Assembly: GCA_963818885.1 (NCBI GenBank)
Contig: CAWFTP010000006.1
Location: 310,001-374,000, forward strand
Reading direction: 5' to 3'
DNA from: DATFDN01 sp963818885
GTDB lineage: Bacteria; Pseudomonadota; Alphaproteobacteria; Acetobacterales; Acetobacteraceae
Length of the DNA: 64,000 bases
Shown here: positions 8,252-17,486 of the stretch, one piece after another
Layout: every line of letters starts with the position of its first letter
Numbering within the stretch: the stretch's first letter is position 1
Translations under genes and position numbers: made by a program
Notes under the pieces: model-generated
What the model saw: only the letters and a program-made list of their open reading frames with translations
Told to the model about the DNA's origin: nothing
Databases searched by the model: none

Positions 8252-10294
8252 ATGAGCACACTCGTCGCCCGATCGCCCATGGGCCGGATGTGGCGGGCCT
8301 ATCCGGAGGCGTGGCGACAGCCCACGATCCTGCTCCTGCTGGCCGCCGCCGCGGTGTTCTTTCCGATCTACCATAGCAACGATGCCGACATCGACGCGCT
8401 CGCCAATGCGTTCGCCTTCGCGACCCTGGCGCTGGGGCTCAACATCGTGGTCGGTTTCGCCGGGCTGCTCGACCTCGGATATGCCGCGTTCTTCGCGATC
8501 GGCGCCTACACGTACGGCGTGCTCAACTCCTTCCAGCTGCATCCGCTGTGGAGCCATGCCTGGGATTTCGCCCAGGCGCTCGGCCTCGTCGCGAAGATGC
8601 CGGGCGAGACCGGCGGCGAGGTGGTGCACTTCACGCTGTCGTTCTGGCTCGCCTTGCCGCTCGCGGCGTTGGTCGCCGCCTTCTTCGGCGTGCTGTTCGG
8701 CTTTCCCACCTTGCGCCTGCGCGGCGACTACCTCGCGATCGTCACGCTCGGCTTCGGCGAGATCGTGCCGATCATATTCCGTAACTGGGACAGCTTGACC
8801 AACGGCGCGGCGGGGCTGAACGGAATCGCCGCGCCCAGAGTCTTCGGCCACAGTTTCGGCGTCAATGCGACGCCCTATTACTACGTCTCCGTCGCGCTGG
8901 TGGCGTTGCTGCTGTTTGTCAGCTCGCGATTGCGCGATTCGCGGATCGGCCGCGCGTGGATGGCAATCCGCGAAGACGAGATCGCGGCCGGCGCGATGGG
9001 CGTGAACCGTACGCACTACAAGCTGCTCGCCTTCGCGATCGGCGCCGCCTTTGCCGGCTTCACCGGCGTGTTCTACGTCGCCAAGCTGCAGACCGCGACG
9101 CCCGACATGTTCGGTTTCCCGGTCTCCGTCATGATCCTGGTCATGGTCGTGTTCGGCGGCATGGGCAGCATCTGGGGTGTGGTGGTCGGTGCGATGTTCC
9201 TGCAGCTTCTGCAGGCATGGTGGCTGCAGGACCTGACCGGCTGGCTGAACGCGTTCGGCCGCCTGGTCGGCAGCAACTGGATCGCCCATATCGACCTGGT
9301 GCCGTCGATCGAGCTGATCTTCGGCATCATCCTTGTGTTCATGATGCTGTACCGCCGCCAGGGCCTGATCCCTGCCTTCAGCGCGCCGGCGGCACTGACG
9401 TTCGAGCAGCAGAACGCCACGGTCAGTCTGACCGAACCCGAGATCCGGCTGCCGGGAATTGGGGGGCCGACGCGGCCCGGAGCGATCGCGCTGCAGGTGA
9501 AGGGCGTCACCGTCCGGTTCGGCGGGCTTATCGCGCTCAACTCGGTCGATCTCGAAGTGCCGCAGGGCGGCGTGGTCGCCGTCATCGGGCCGAACGGGTC
9601 GGGCAAGTCGACCCTATTCAACGTGATGACGGGATTGGTGCCGGCGGACGGCGGGAGCATCCTGTTCCATGGCGAGGAAATCCTCGGGCTGCCGGACCAC
9701 GCAATCCTCAAGAAGGGGATCGCGCGGACCTTCCAGAACATCCGTCTGTTCCCGACGCTCTCCATCATGCAGAACCTGCTGATCGGCCAGCACGCGCGCC
9801 TGCGCACCGGTGCGATCGCCGCTGTGCTGCACCCCCGCTGGTCGCGGCGCGAGGAGGCGGCGGCGCATGACTGGGTGCGTGAGATCCTGAAGATTTTCGG
9901 CAACCGCCTCACGCCGCGAATCGACCAGGCGGTGAGCGGCCTGTCCTACGCCAACCGGCGGCGTACCGAGATCGCCCGCGCGCTCGCCTCGCGCCCGAAG
10001 CTGCTGCTGCTCGACGAGCCGACCGCCGGCATGAACCCCGCCGAGACGCTGGAGCTCGCCGGGCAGATCAAGAAGCTGAAGGAATTGGGCCTGACCGTGC
10101 TGCTGATCGAGCACAAGCTCGATGTCGTGACGACGCTCGCCGACACGGTCTACGTGCTCGACCATGGCGAGGTGATCGCCAAGGGACGTCCGGACGAGGT
10201 GCGGCGCGACGAGGAGGTGCTGCGCGCCTATCTCGGCCGCAACAGCCAGGCCGCGATGGCGGGCGAAACAAGGACCGGCGCGCATGTTGCTTGA
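8252..10294 (+). CDS. Fused branched-chain amino acid ABC transporter permease LivM and ATPase LivG
   Basis: 680 residues joining two normally separate subunits. Residues 1 to about 385 are the LivM permease: hydrophobic segments, 'LNIVVGFAGLLDLGYAAFFAIGAY', and coupling loop 'REDEIAAGAMGVN'. After a linker of about 40 residues comes an ABC ATPase: Walker A GPNGSGKST near residue 447, Q-loop 'ARTFQNIRLF', signature region LSYANRRRTEIARAL, Walker B LLLLDEPTAGMNP and switch His 'LLIEHK'. The signature departs from the usual LSYGQ. No frameshift separates the halves. It overlaps livF by 11 bp. Confidence 0.9.
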   Translation: MSTLVARSPMGRMWRAYPEAWRQPTILLLLAAAAVFFPIYHSNDADIDALANAFAFATLALGLNIVVGFAGLLDLGYAAFFAIGAYTYGVLNSFQLHPLWSHAWDFAQALGLVAKMPGETGGEVVHFTLSFWLALPLAALVAAFFGVLFGFPTLRLRGDYLAIVTLGFGEIVPIIFRNWDSLTNGAAGLNGIAAPRVFGHSFGVNATPYYYVSVALVALLLFVSSRLRDSRIGRAWMAIREDEIAAGAMGVNRTHYKLLAFAIGAAFAGFTGVFYVAKLQTATPDMFGFPVSVMILVMVVFGGMGSIWGVVVGAMFLQLLQAWWLQDLTGWLNAFGRLVGSNWIAHIDLVPSIELIFGIILVFMMLYRRQGLIPAFSAPAALTFEQQNATVSLTEPEIRLPGIGGPTRPGAIALQVKGVTVRFGGLIALNSVDLEVPQGGVVAVIGPNGSGKSTLFNVMTGLVPADGGSILFHGEEILGLPDHAILKKGIARTFQNIRLFPTLSIMQNLLIGQHARLRTGAIAAVLHPRWSRREEAAAHDWVREILKIFGNRLTPRIDQAVSGLSYANRRRTEIARALASRPKLLLLDEPTAGMNPAETLELAGQIKKLKELGLTVLLIEHKLDVVTTLADTVYVLDHGEVIAKGRPDEVRRDEEVLRAYLGRNSQAAMAGETRTGAHVA

Positions 10295-11009
10295 GTTCAG
10301 GGACGTCGACACGTACTACGGCGACCTGCACGTCCTGAAGAAGGTCAACTACGAGATCGAGAAGGGCGAGATCGTCTCCCTGCTGGGCGGCAACGCGAGC
10401 GGCAAGTCGACGACGATGAAGACGATCATGGGCGTCGTCCGACCGGCGCGCGGAACAGTCGTCTTCGAGGGGCGGACAATCAACACGATGTCGACCGCCG
10501 AGCGGGTGAAGCACGGGATCGCGCCGGTGCTGGAGGCACGCCGCCTGTTCACCCGCATGACGGTGTTCGAGAATTTGGAGATGGGTGCGTATCTGCGCAG
10601 CCGCGGCCCCGAGTTCGACGAGGATCTGGAGCGTGTCTACACGCTGTTTCCGCGCGTCAGGGAGCGGCGCACGCAGATCGCCGGGACGCTGTCGGGCGGC
10701 GAGCAGCAGATGGTGGCGATGGCGCGCGCGCTGATGGCGCGGCCGCGCCTGTTGTGCATGGACGAACCCTCGATGGGCCTGTCGCCGCTGTTCGTCGAGC
10801 AGACGTTCGAGATCATCCAGCAGATCAACCGCCAGGGCACGACGATCTTCATGGTCGAGCAGAACGCCAACATGGCGCTGCAGATCGCCCACCGGGCCTA
10901 CGTGCTGCAGACGGGACAGGTGGTGCTGCAAGGGAGTGCGGCGGAGCTGCGGCAGAACCCGCTTATCCGCGAGGCGTATCTGGGCGAGATGCAGGTGGCG
11001 GCGGCGTAG
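10284..11009 (+). CDS. livF: Branched-chain amino acid ABC transporter ATP-binding protein LivF
   Basis: 241 residues, intact. Second ATPase of the Liv importer. Walker A reads GGNASGKST (Asn-Ala where GANGAGKT is more usual), the signature is LSGGEQQMVAMARAL, Walker B 'LLCMDEPSMGLSP', and the switch segment is MVEQN instead of the common VEQ-His. The ATG at 10284 lies within the end of the livM-livG gene, so translation is probably coupled. With livK-livK-livH-livMG it completes a transport operon driven by the sigma-54 promoter at 4742. Confidence 0.9.
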   Translation: MLLEFRDVDTYYGDLHVLKKVNYEIEKGEIVSLLGGNASGKSTTMKTIMGVVRPARGTVVFEGRTINTMSTAERVKHGIAPVLEARRLFTRMTVFENLEMGAYLRSRGPEFDEDLERVYTLFPRVRERRTQIAGTLSGGEQQMVAMARALMARPRLLCMDEPSMGLSPLFVEQTFEIIQQINRQGTTIFMVEQNANMALQIAHRAYVLQTGQVVLQGSAAELRQNPLIREAYLGEMQVAAA

Positions 11010-11016
11010 CGGTCGG

Positions 11017-11280
11017 CTACAGCCAGTGGAAGCCGTGGGCGATCACGCCGAGCATGCCGGACATCATACCGATCAGTGTTCCGAACCCGGCCAGCATGAT
11101 CCCGAGCAGCCAGCGGAAATCGGCGCGGTGCTCAGCCGCCATCTGGTCGAAGGCGGCGATCGATGCGTTCCAACGCCGCGACAGTCTGGCTCGCGCAATC
11201 TGCTCCAGGACGGCGACCCGGGACTCCATATCCGGAGGATAGGAACGCGGAGAGCTGGGTTCAACTGGCGTGTCCGGCAT
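11017..11280 (-). CDS. Small membrane protein of unknown function
   Basis: 87 residues. The N-terminal half is polar and helical (MESRVAVLEQIARARLSRRW), and the C-terminal half contains one hydrophobic hairpin, 'LLGIMLAGFGTLIGMMSGMLGVIA'. I do not recognise the family. It converges on livF with a gap of only 7 bp and lies downstream of the phosphoesterase gene on the same strand, separated by about 50 bp. The composition and the clean reading frame support a real gene, but there is no functional clue. Confidence 0.5.
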   Translation of the reverse strand: MPDTPVEPSSPRSYPPDMESRVAVLEQIARARLSRRWNASIAAFDQMAAEHRADFRWLLGIMLAGFGTLIGMMSGMLGVIAHGFHWL

Positions 11281-11332
11281 AGGCGGCTCCGTCGAGGGCG
11301 CGCCAGAGTGCCAGTCGCGGATGAATCGGAGC

Positions 11333-12062
11333 TTAGCGGGCGACCCGCGTGATCGTGTGGATCGCGACGGAGGCCGCCATGTCTGGGGAGAGCTCGACGA
11401 CCGCGTAGGTTGCGCCGCGGCCGACGTGGTCGGTCGGGGAGCCGGAATAGGCGGCGACGGCGCGCTTGGTCAGCAGTTCCATCGCCGCGTGATGATGGCC
11501 GAGCGCGAGATAGTCGCACGGGCTCGCCTCGATCTCGCGCATATGGATCGGCGAGGAGCGGTCGGTCTCGCCGCCGTGCGGCACGAAGAGACCGTGCGCC
11601 AGACCGAGATACCAGCGGCAATCGGCGGGGCGTTGCGGGCAGCCGCCGAGCGGGCGGTAGTGCGGCGCGTGCTCCACCATGCCCTTGCCCCAGGCGGCAA
11701 TGCCGAGCTCGGGCAGGCGGATGACGCTGCCCTCGGGCTCGGCCAGCATGTGCACGTTCGGGATCGCGTCGAAGTCGTGGCGCGTGTAGATGCCGCCCGC
11801 TTCCATGCAGTCGTGGTTGCCGGGGATCACGACGATCGGGAAGGGCTGCGAAGCGAGCATCGCCATCGCCCAGGCGATCGTGCCGGCGCTCGCCTTGTTG
11901 GAATTCGAAGAGGTCGCCCGCGAGCAGCATCAGGTCGGGATGGTGCGTGCGTATCGCTGCGAGCGCGGTCGCGAAGGCGTCGCGCAGCGACCCGATGCTG
12001 ACGCCATGATCGGCGTCAAGATGGATGTCGGCGCAATGCGCGATTCGCAGCGTATCTGTCAT
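11333..12062 (-). CDS. Metallophosphoesterase (SbcD/YhaO-like), one frameshift
   Basis: About 242 residues. Calcineurin-like phosphoesterases hydrolyse phosphoesters, often in DNA or nucleotides, using two metals. Metal-binding motifs in order are 'AHCADIHLD' (D-x-H), 'LMLLAGDLFE' (GD), 'VVIPGNHDC' (GNHD) and 'YLALGHHH' (GH-x-H). The frame changes near 11900, between the GD and GNHD motifs, where the ATG-started N-terminal part from 12062 passes into the downstream frame. All catalytic motifs are retained once the frame is restored. SbcD-like nuclease is the closest fit, but no SbcC partner is visible. Confidence 0.75.
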
Positions 12063-12150
12063 CGGGATCCCCGGACCAGCCTGGTCGGCTTGCGAAGGCT
12101 TGGCAAATCTCCTACGGCGCGCAGCATTCCGCAGTGGAAGGCCACGCCCG

Positions 12151-13149
12151 ATGCTTCTCGACCGCCGCTCCCTCCTCGCTCTCATGCCGGCGGTCCTCAT
12201 GGGGCCAGCCTTGGCGGCCGGGCAGCGCACGCTCAAGCTCGGCATGCTGCATACGCTCTCGCCCGCACCGATCTATATCGCGCAGGGGAGGGGATACTTC
12301 GCCGCGCAGGGGCTCGATGTGCAGTTCGTGTTCTTCGACGCCGCGCAGCCGATCGCCGCGGCGGCGGTGGCGGGCGACATCGACCTCGGCATCACCGCGC
12401 TGACCGGCGGGTTCTTCAACCTGGCCGAGAAGGGCGCGCTCAGGGTGATCGGCGGGGGGCTGCACGAGGAGAAGGGGGCGGAGGGGACCGCGCTGCTCGC
12501 CTCCAACAAGGCCTACGCGGCGGGGCTGACCTCGCCCGCTAAGCTTGGCGGCAAGACCGTCGCGATCACCCAGTACGGCTCCTCGTTTCACTACATCCTT
12601 GGACGGCTGGCGCAGGTCGAGGGGTTCGACCTCAAGAGCGTTGACCTGCGTCCGGTCCAGTCGATCCAGAACATGCTGGCGGCCGTCGGCACCAACCAGG
12701 TGGACGCGACCTTCGCCATCCAGTCCCAGGCCAAGGCAGCGGCCGCCGCAGGGCGCGCGCGCATCATCGCCTGGATCGGCGACGTGCTGCCCTACCAGCT
12801 CACCGCGCTGTTCACGACGGAGCGGCTGATCAAGAGCGACCCGAAGGCGGTGCAAGGGTTCTGCGACGCCTACCGGCACGGCATCGAGGACTACCACAAG
12901 GCGTTCTTCAGCGGCCCGGCCGGTGCGGCGGCGGACGCGGCGATCAAGATCATCGAGCAATACGTCTACACCGGCGATCCCAGCGCGCGGCCGAAGATCC
13001 TGGCGGGCGTCAGGACCTACTCGGCGCGCGGTGCGCTCGACGTGAAGGACGTCGAGGCGCAGCTCGCCTGGTTCCATTCGCAAGGACTGGTCAAGGGCGA
13101 TGCCGCCCCAGCATCGCTGGTCGATACCCAATTTCTGTCGACGCTGTGA
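12151..13149 (+). CDS. ABC transporter substrate-binding protein, NMT1/SsuA type
   Basis: 332 residues, intact. An N-terminal signal peptide (MLLDRRSLLALMPAVLMGPALAAG) is followed by the NMT1/THI5-like fold used for sulfonates, nitrate/cyanate, taurine or pyrimidine precursors. Typical segments are 'APIYIAQGRGYFAAQGLDV', 'GDIDLGITAL' and 'KLGGKTVAITQYGSSF'. The ATG at 12151 is chosen because it begins the signal peptide. The ATPase gene starts inside its stop codon (GTGA overlap), and the permease follows, so the three form one importer. The ligand is not determinable from sequence. Confidence 0.85.
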   Translation: MLLDRRSLLALMPAVLMGPALAAGQRTLKLGMLHTLSPAPIYIAQGRGYFAAQGLDVQFVFFDAAQPIAAAAVAGDIDLGITALTGGFFNLAEKGALRVIGGGLHEEKGAEGTALLASNKAYAAGLTSPAKLGGKTVAITQYGSSFHYILGRLAQVEGFDLKSVDLRPVQSIQNMLAAVGTNQVDATFAIQSQAKAAAAAGRARIIAWIGDVLPYQLTALFTTERLIKSDPKAVQGFCDAYRHGIEDYHKAFFSGPAGAAADAAIKIIEQYVYTGDPSARPKILAGVRTYSARGALDVKDVEAQLAWFHSQGLVKGDAAPASLVDTQFLSTL

Positions 13150-13922
13150 GCCTGCGGCTCTCGGTCGGGAACGTCTCACACGCCTACCGCGCACTGACTG
13201 TACTGGAAAACGTTACCCTGCACGCCGAACCCGGGCAGGTGCTGGTGATCGTCGGCCCGTCGGGCTGCGGCAAGTCAACCTTGCTCGGCATCATGGGCGG
13301 GCTGATCGCGCCCACGCGCGGCGCGGTGCGCACCGAGGGCGAGCTGCCGCCCGATTGCCTGAACGCGCTGACCTATGTGTTCCAGGACTTCGCCCTGCTG
13401 CCCTGGCGCAGCGTCGCGGGCAATGTCGCGCTGCCGCTCGAAGCGCGCATGAGCCACGCCGCGCGCGAGGAGCGGATCGCCGAGGTCCTGCGGCTGACCG
13501 GGCTCGCCGATTTCGCCCGCGCCTGGCCGCGCCAGCTCTCGGGCGGGATGCGCCAGCGTGTCGGCATCGCCCGCGCGCTCGCGGTGCGCCCGGCGTGCCT
13601 GCTGATGGACGAGCCGCTGTCCGCGCTCGATGCGCAGACGCGCGACCTGCTGCTCGAGGAGTTCGGAACGATGATCGAGCGGGCGGGGACGACGACGGTG
13701 TACGTCACGCACAATCTGGCCGAGGCGGTGCGGCTCGGCCATCAGATCGCCGTCCTGTCGCGGCGTCCGGGCAAGCTGCGCGAGCTGGTGCGGATCGACC
13801 GCCCGATCACCGGGCGCGGCGCGGGCGATGCGGAGCTGGTCGAGGTGGAGCGGCGGCTGTGGCGCCTGATCCGCGAGGACGCCGCCGCCGCCGAGCGGGA
13901 GGTGGAGCATGGCCCGTCCTGA
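13146..13922 (+). CDS. ABC transporter ATP-binding protein (SsuB/TauB type)
   Basis: 258 residues, intact, GTG start overlapping the stop of the binding-protein gene. Walker A is GPSGCGKST (near residue 38), Q-loop 'VFQDFALLPWRS', signature LSGGMRQRVGIARALAV, Walker B 'CLLMDEPLSALD', and the switch His is in 'VYVTHNLAEAV'. These are characteristic of the nitrate/sulfonate/taurine ATPase group. It energises the permease encoded next, whose start overlaps this gene by 14 bp. Confidence 0.9.
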   Translation: MSLRLSVGNVSHAYRALTVLENVTLHAEPGQVLVIVGPSGCGKSTLLGIMGGLIAPTRGAVRTEGELPPDCLNALTYVFQDFALLPWRSVAGNVALPLEARMSHAAREERIAEVLRLTGLADFARAWPRQLSGGMRQRVGIARALAVRPACLLMDEPLSALDAQTRDLLLEEFGTMIERAGTTTVYVTHNLAEAVRLGHQIAVLSRRPGKLRELVRIDRPITGRGAGDAELVEVERRLWRLIREDAAAAEREVEHGPS

Positions 13923-14698
13923 GGAGGTCCGTTTCCGCGGCGGAGGATTTGCTCCGCGCGAGCGGGCGTGGACCGCATGGGCGACGCTGCTCGTGCTGCT
14001 CGCGCTGTGGCAGGCGGGGAGCATGGCGGGGCTGATCCCCGACCTCTTCCTGCCGTCGCCCGCCGGGATCGCGCGCGAGCTGATCGCGCTGTCGGTCAGC
14101 GGCGAGCTGTGGTCGCATCTGCAAGCATCGCTGCTGCGCCTCGCGGTGGGCTGGACGGCGGGAACGCGTCGCTGGAATCGCGCTCGGCATCGGCGTCGGG
14201 CTGTTCACCGCGCTGCGCTCGCCGGGCATGGCGGTGGTCTCGGCGCTGTTCCCGATCCCCAAGATCGCGCTGGTGCCGCTGTTCATCATCTGGTTCGGCA
14301 TCGGCGAGGGCTCGAAGATCGCGACCATCGGCTTCGGCGTGTTCTTCCCGACTGTGATCGGCACTGCGGGCGCGGTCGACAATCTGCCGCGCAGCCTGAT
14401 CCGCATGGGACAGAGCTTTGGCCTGTCGCACTGGCGGATCGTGCGCAAGATCGTGCTGCCCGGCGCGCTGCCGGCGATCCTGAGCAACATGCGCATCACC
14501 GCCTCGATCGCGATCGTGCTGCTGGTGGCGGCCGAGATGATCGGCGCCCGCCGCGGCATCGGCGCCTTCGTGCTGGCGGAGGGGAACCTCTACGACATGG
14601 ACGGGCTGCTCGCCGGGATCGTGGTGCTATCGGTCATGGGGCTGGTGGTGTCCTGGGCGATCACGCGGCTGGAGCGGGCGCTGCTGGGGTGGCGATAG
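13909..14698 (+). CDS. ABC transporter permease (SsuC/TauC type), one frameshift
   Basis: About 262 residues in two frames. The N-terminal frame gives the first membrane segment, 'WATLLVLLALWQAGSMAGLIPDLFLPSP'. The C-terminal frame gives the binding-protein-dependent permease domain with 'PKIALVPLFIIWFGIGEGSKI' and the coupling loop 'GLSHWRIVRKIVLPGALPAIL'. The frame changes near 14165 ('GWTAGT' into the next segment), probably one added or lost base. It is the pore of the NMT1/SsuA-type importer. The gene after it is on the opposite strand. Confidence 0.8.
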
Positions 14699-14707
14699 GG
14701 AGGAGAC

Positions 14708-16555
14708 TCAGCGCCGCTCCGCCGCATTCAGGACCGCCTTCGCCAAAGCGTGGCGTGCCTGGTTGAGCAGATCGGGGGCCTCGGCTAGGTCCGGTCGCTG
14801 GGCAAGCGCCGTTTCCAACGCAGCGATCGCTTCCCGCCAGCGTTCTTGTGCACCGAGCGCACGGCCAAGCAGCAAATAAGCCTGGGGATGAAATGGCTGC
14901 AGGCCGATGGCGCGCCGCGCCGCCCGCTCTGCCGCCGGCCATTCGGCGAAGCTGGCCTTGGCAATGCCAAGACCATACAGAGCCTCCGGCAGATCAGGTT
15001 CGAGTCGCAGCGCGTCGGCGAAGAGTTCGCCGGCTGCCTGATGACGCGCGCGCAAAAGCTCGATCCCGCCGAGCCGTGCCAGCACCCTTGGGTCCGCGAC
15101 GCCACGCCCGCGCGCCTGCTCGAGATGCGTATCCGCCCGCGCATGATCCCGCGTGAGGACACACCAGACTCCTAGAACGAGATGACCCCAAGGAAGCGAC
15201 GGGTCGATCTCCAGCAAGGCCTGGCCGATCGGCTCGCAGGCTTCGGGATCGCCCAGCAGGGCACGGCATTGCGCGAGCCGCTGCAAGCCGGTGACGTGGC
15301 GTGGCTCGAAACGGAGCAGCGCTTCCAGTGTCGCCGTCGCGTCCGCGTAGTTCCCGCGCGTCATCTGTGCCTCGGAGAGATTGAACAACCTCGCGCTTTC
15401 GGCCTGCCCCATCGCCCGCGCCTGGTCCGGCTGGATGCGATCGGCATAGCCTTGGGCGATGAGCGCGAGCGCGGGATCGAAAAGCGCGTCCCGCGTTTGC
15501 ACGGCCGGAACCTCGACATGCCTGACCGTGATCCCAGGCTGGACAAGCGGCTGGATCGGGCGTCCGTCCATCGGCGCGGCAAGCCAGAAGCGGGCCAGGA
15601 TGGTCGGGGCGAGATCGGCGATGCCAGCGGCAGGCAAGGCGCTGTCGGGCGGGATGTCCGGTCCGGCCGCGATGACCAGGCCGCGTGGCGTGCACGCCTC
15701 GCGCATCTGGCGCGCCGAACGCCCGTCGGCCGATGCGACAATGATGGTGGCGCCTTCTCCCATGAGCTCCACGAGCCGGCCAAGCATCATGTCGAGGAAC
15801 TGGTGGATGCGCTCGGCCAAGCCGGCGAACACGCTGTCCGGTCGCTCGTCTTCCGGCGTCGTGCCCCCCTTGACCTGGCTCAACAAGGCGTAGCAGACGC
15901 ACAACACATCCGTGCCGGCCGCCGCGAAATGCGTCGCCACGGCGTGCACGGTCGCTGCCTGCGCCAACACCTGGGCAAGCGCCGCCAGCCGCCGATCCGC
16001 GGTCGGCAGCTCGGCGACACGCGGCAGCAGGGCGCGCAGATAGGTACCCGAATCGTCTGCAGGATGAACGCGCATCAGCGCGAGTTCGGCGCGTAGCGAG
16101 GCAGGGGACACGGCGTGCGGCGGCATGGGCCAGTGGGAGAAATCCGCGCCCGTGGCGCAGGCGAAGTCCGAGTCCACATGCCGGCCGGGCCAGCGGTCGG
16201 CCGGCGCGGTCGCGGGCCAGGCGACGGTCGCGGTACTCAGGCCGTCGGCTTCCAGCATTTCCCAGAACGCAGGGGCGCGCCAGGAGCGGCGGCCGGCGGG
16301 CTGGATGCCGCCGCGGTCGGGACGCACCTCCCAGGCGGCGGTGACGCCGTGCCGGTCCGGCAGCACGCCGGTCGCGAGCGTCGTCCAGAGCGAGGCAGGC
16401 TCATGGGGCAGGGTCGGCGCCAGGCTGCCGGTGGCGCCGCGCTCGATCAGCCCGGCGAGGAACGGCAAGCGGCCGGCATCGAGCAGCGGATGGATTGAGT
16501 CCCACTCGGCGGACGGCCAGCCGACGAGGAGCAGGCGCCGGGTCGCGTCTCGCAT
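14708..16555 (-). CDS. Alkaline-phosphatase-superfamily phosphodiesterase fused to TPR repeats
   Basis: About 615 residues. The N-terminal 350 or so residues resemble type I phosphodiesterase/nucleotide pyrophosphatase domains: 'LLLVGWPSAEWDSIHPLLDAG', 'LWTTLATGVLPDRHGVTA' (around the usual nucleophile position) and 'ATIIVASADGRSARQM'. The C-terminal 230 residues hold TPR repeats ('LFNLSEAQMTRGNYADATATLEALLRFEP', with later repeats ending 'LLGRALGAQERWREAIAALETALAQRP'). No signal peptide or membrane segment is seen. The start at 16555 is used; an in-frame ATG at 16570 would overlap the divergent GNAT gene. The usual metal-binding DxH triad is not obvious, so activity is uncertain. Confidence 0.75.
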   Translation of the reverse strand: MRDATRRLLLVGWPSAEWDSIHPLLDAGRLPFLAGLIERGATGSLAPTLPHEPASLWTTLATGVLPDRHGVTAAWEVRPDRGGIQPAGRRSWRAPAFWEMLEADGLSTATVAWPATAPADRWPGRHVDSDFACATGADFSHWPMPPHAVSPASLRAELALMRVHPADDSGTYLRALLPRVAELPTADRRLAALAQVLAQAATVHAVATHFAAAGTDVLCVCYALLSQVKGGTTPEDERPDSVFAGLAERIHQFLDMMLGRLVELMGEGATIIVASADGRSARQMREACTPRGLVIAAGPDIPPDSALPAAGIADLAPTILARFWLAAPMDGRPIQPLVQPGITVRHVEVPAVQTRDALFDPALALIAQGYADRIQPDQARAMGQAESARLFNLSEAQMTRGNYADATATLEALLRFEPRHVTGLQRLAQCRALLGDPEACEPIGQALLEIDPSLPWGHLVLGVWCVLTRDHARADTHLEQARGRGVADPRVLARLGGIELLRARHQAAGELFADALRLEPDLPEALYGLGIAKASFAEWPAAERAARRAIGLQPFHPQAYLLLGRALGAQERWREAIAALETALAQRPDLAEAPDLLNQARHALAKAVLNAAERR

Positions 16556-16568
16556 GCTAGAAGGCGGC

Positions 16569-17486
16569 ATGTCCGTTTCGCTCACCCTGGCTGCATCGGC
16601 TTCGGGCATCGTCGTGCGATCGGCGCGCGACGTCGAGATGCGGGCCTGCCGGTTGCTTCTCCCCGCCGCCTTCACCGCGAGCATGGTACCGGAGGTCCTG
16701 GTGGCGCCCGATTCCGAGGGCGTGCGCGGCGCGGTGGCGATCAGCTGGTTTCATCGTGCCGACGATCCGGCTGGTGCGGTGTGCTTCCCGATCCTGGTCC
16801 ATGTCGTCCCGCCGGCGCGGCGACAGGGAGTTGGGCGAGCCCTCGTCGCGGCGGCAATCACCCATTGCCGTGGGGACGCAGACGGGCTTCGCGCGTGGTC
16901 TCCCGTCCCGGACGGGTCCGAGGCGGCGTCCTTCCTGGATGCGGTCGGGTTCACGCCTTGCAGGCGGATGCTGTTCTTCGAGGCGGAGGGAGCGGTGTTT
17001 CACGCCATGGTGGAGCGCATACGGGCACGGCTGGAGCGAGCGGGGCGGATCGGTGCCGCCTCGCGGATCACCGCTCTGCGCGAGGCGCCGGCGGAGGCGG
17101 TCGCGGCCTTGCTCGCCGGCGATTTCCCGGCGCCGGCATCGGACATCCTCCGCCGCTTGGAGGCGACCGCGCCCGACGCCTTCGACCTTGACCGTTCGGT
17201 CGCGCTGTTCGTCGACGGGAGTGTGGTCGGCGCGCTGCTCTATAGCTGGAATGGCGGGGCACCCTCAATCGACGCGCTTGCCGTCGCGCCCGCGTTTCGC
17301 GGCACGTCGGCCGTCGTGCTGTTGCTGGAGGCGGCGACTCGCAACGGGCTACAGGGAGGTGCGACGCGGTTCACCTTTTCCTGCGACGAGAAAAACCGCG
17401 ATACGACCAACCTCGCCCGCCGCTGCGGCGCGACGTTTCTCAAAGCAGAAGCGGAGTATCGCTTGCTCGGCCCCGCTCGCGCCTGA
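16569..17486 (+). CDS. Protein with two GNAT acetyltransferase domains
   Basis: 305 residues, intact. The first GNAT domain has the acetyl-CoA loop 'VVPPARRQGVGRALVAAAI' near residues 75-95. The second, in the C-terminal half, has a degenerate loop ('AVAPAFRGTSAVVLLLEAA') and the sequence 'DEKNRDTTNLARRCGA', typical of the helix after the beta-bulge. GNAT enzymes move an acetyl group from acetyl-CoA to amines. It is divergent from the phosphodiesterase-TPR gene with a 13-bp gap, so the two share a promoter region. GAAGG precedes the ATG; an in-frame ATG at 16554 is an alternative start. Confidence 0.8.
   Translation: MSVSLTLAASASGIVVRSARDVEMRACRLLLPAAFTASMVPEVLVAPDSEGVRGAVAISWFHRADDPAGAVCFPILVHVVPPARRQGVGRALVAAAITHCRGDADGLRAWSPVPDGSEAASFLDAVGFTPCRRMLFFEAEGAVFHAMVERIRARLERAGRIGAASRITALREAPAEAVAALLAGDFPAPASDILRRLEATAPDAFDLDRSVALFVDGSVVGALLYSWNGGAPSIDALAVAPAFRGTSAVVLLLEAATRNGLQGGATRFTFSCDEKNRDTTNLARRCGATFLKAEAEYRLLGPARA

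Noticed and set aside
15182..16096. Plus-strand open frames antisense to the phosphodiesterase-TPR gene
   Set aside because: No start signal or family pattern; the minus-strand protein has clear TPR repeats.
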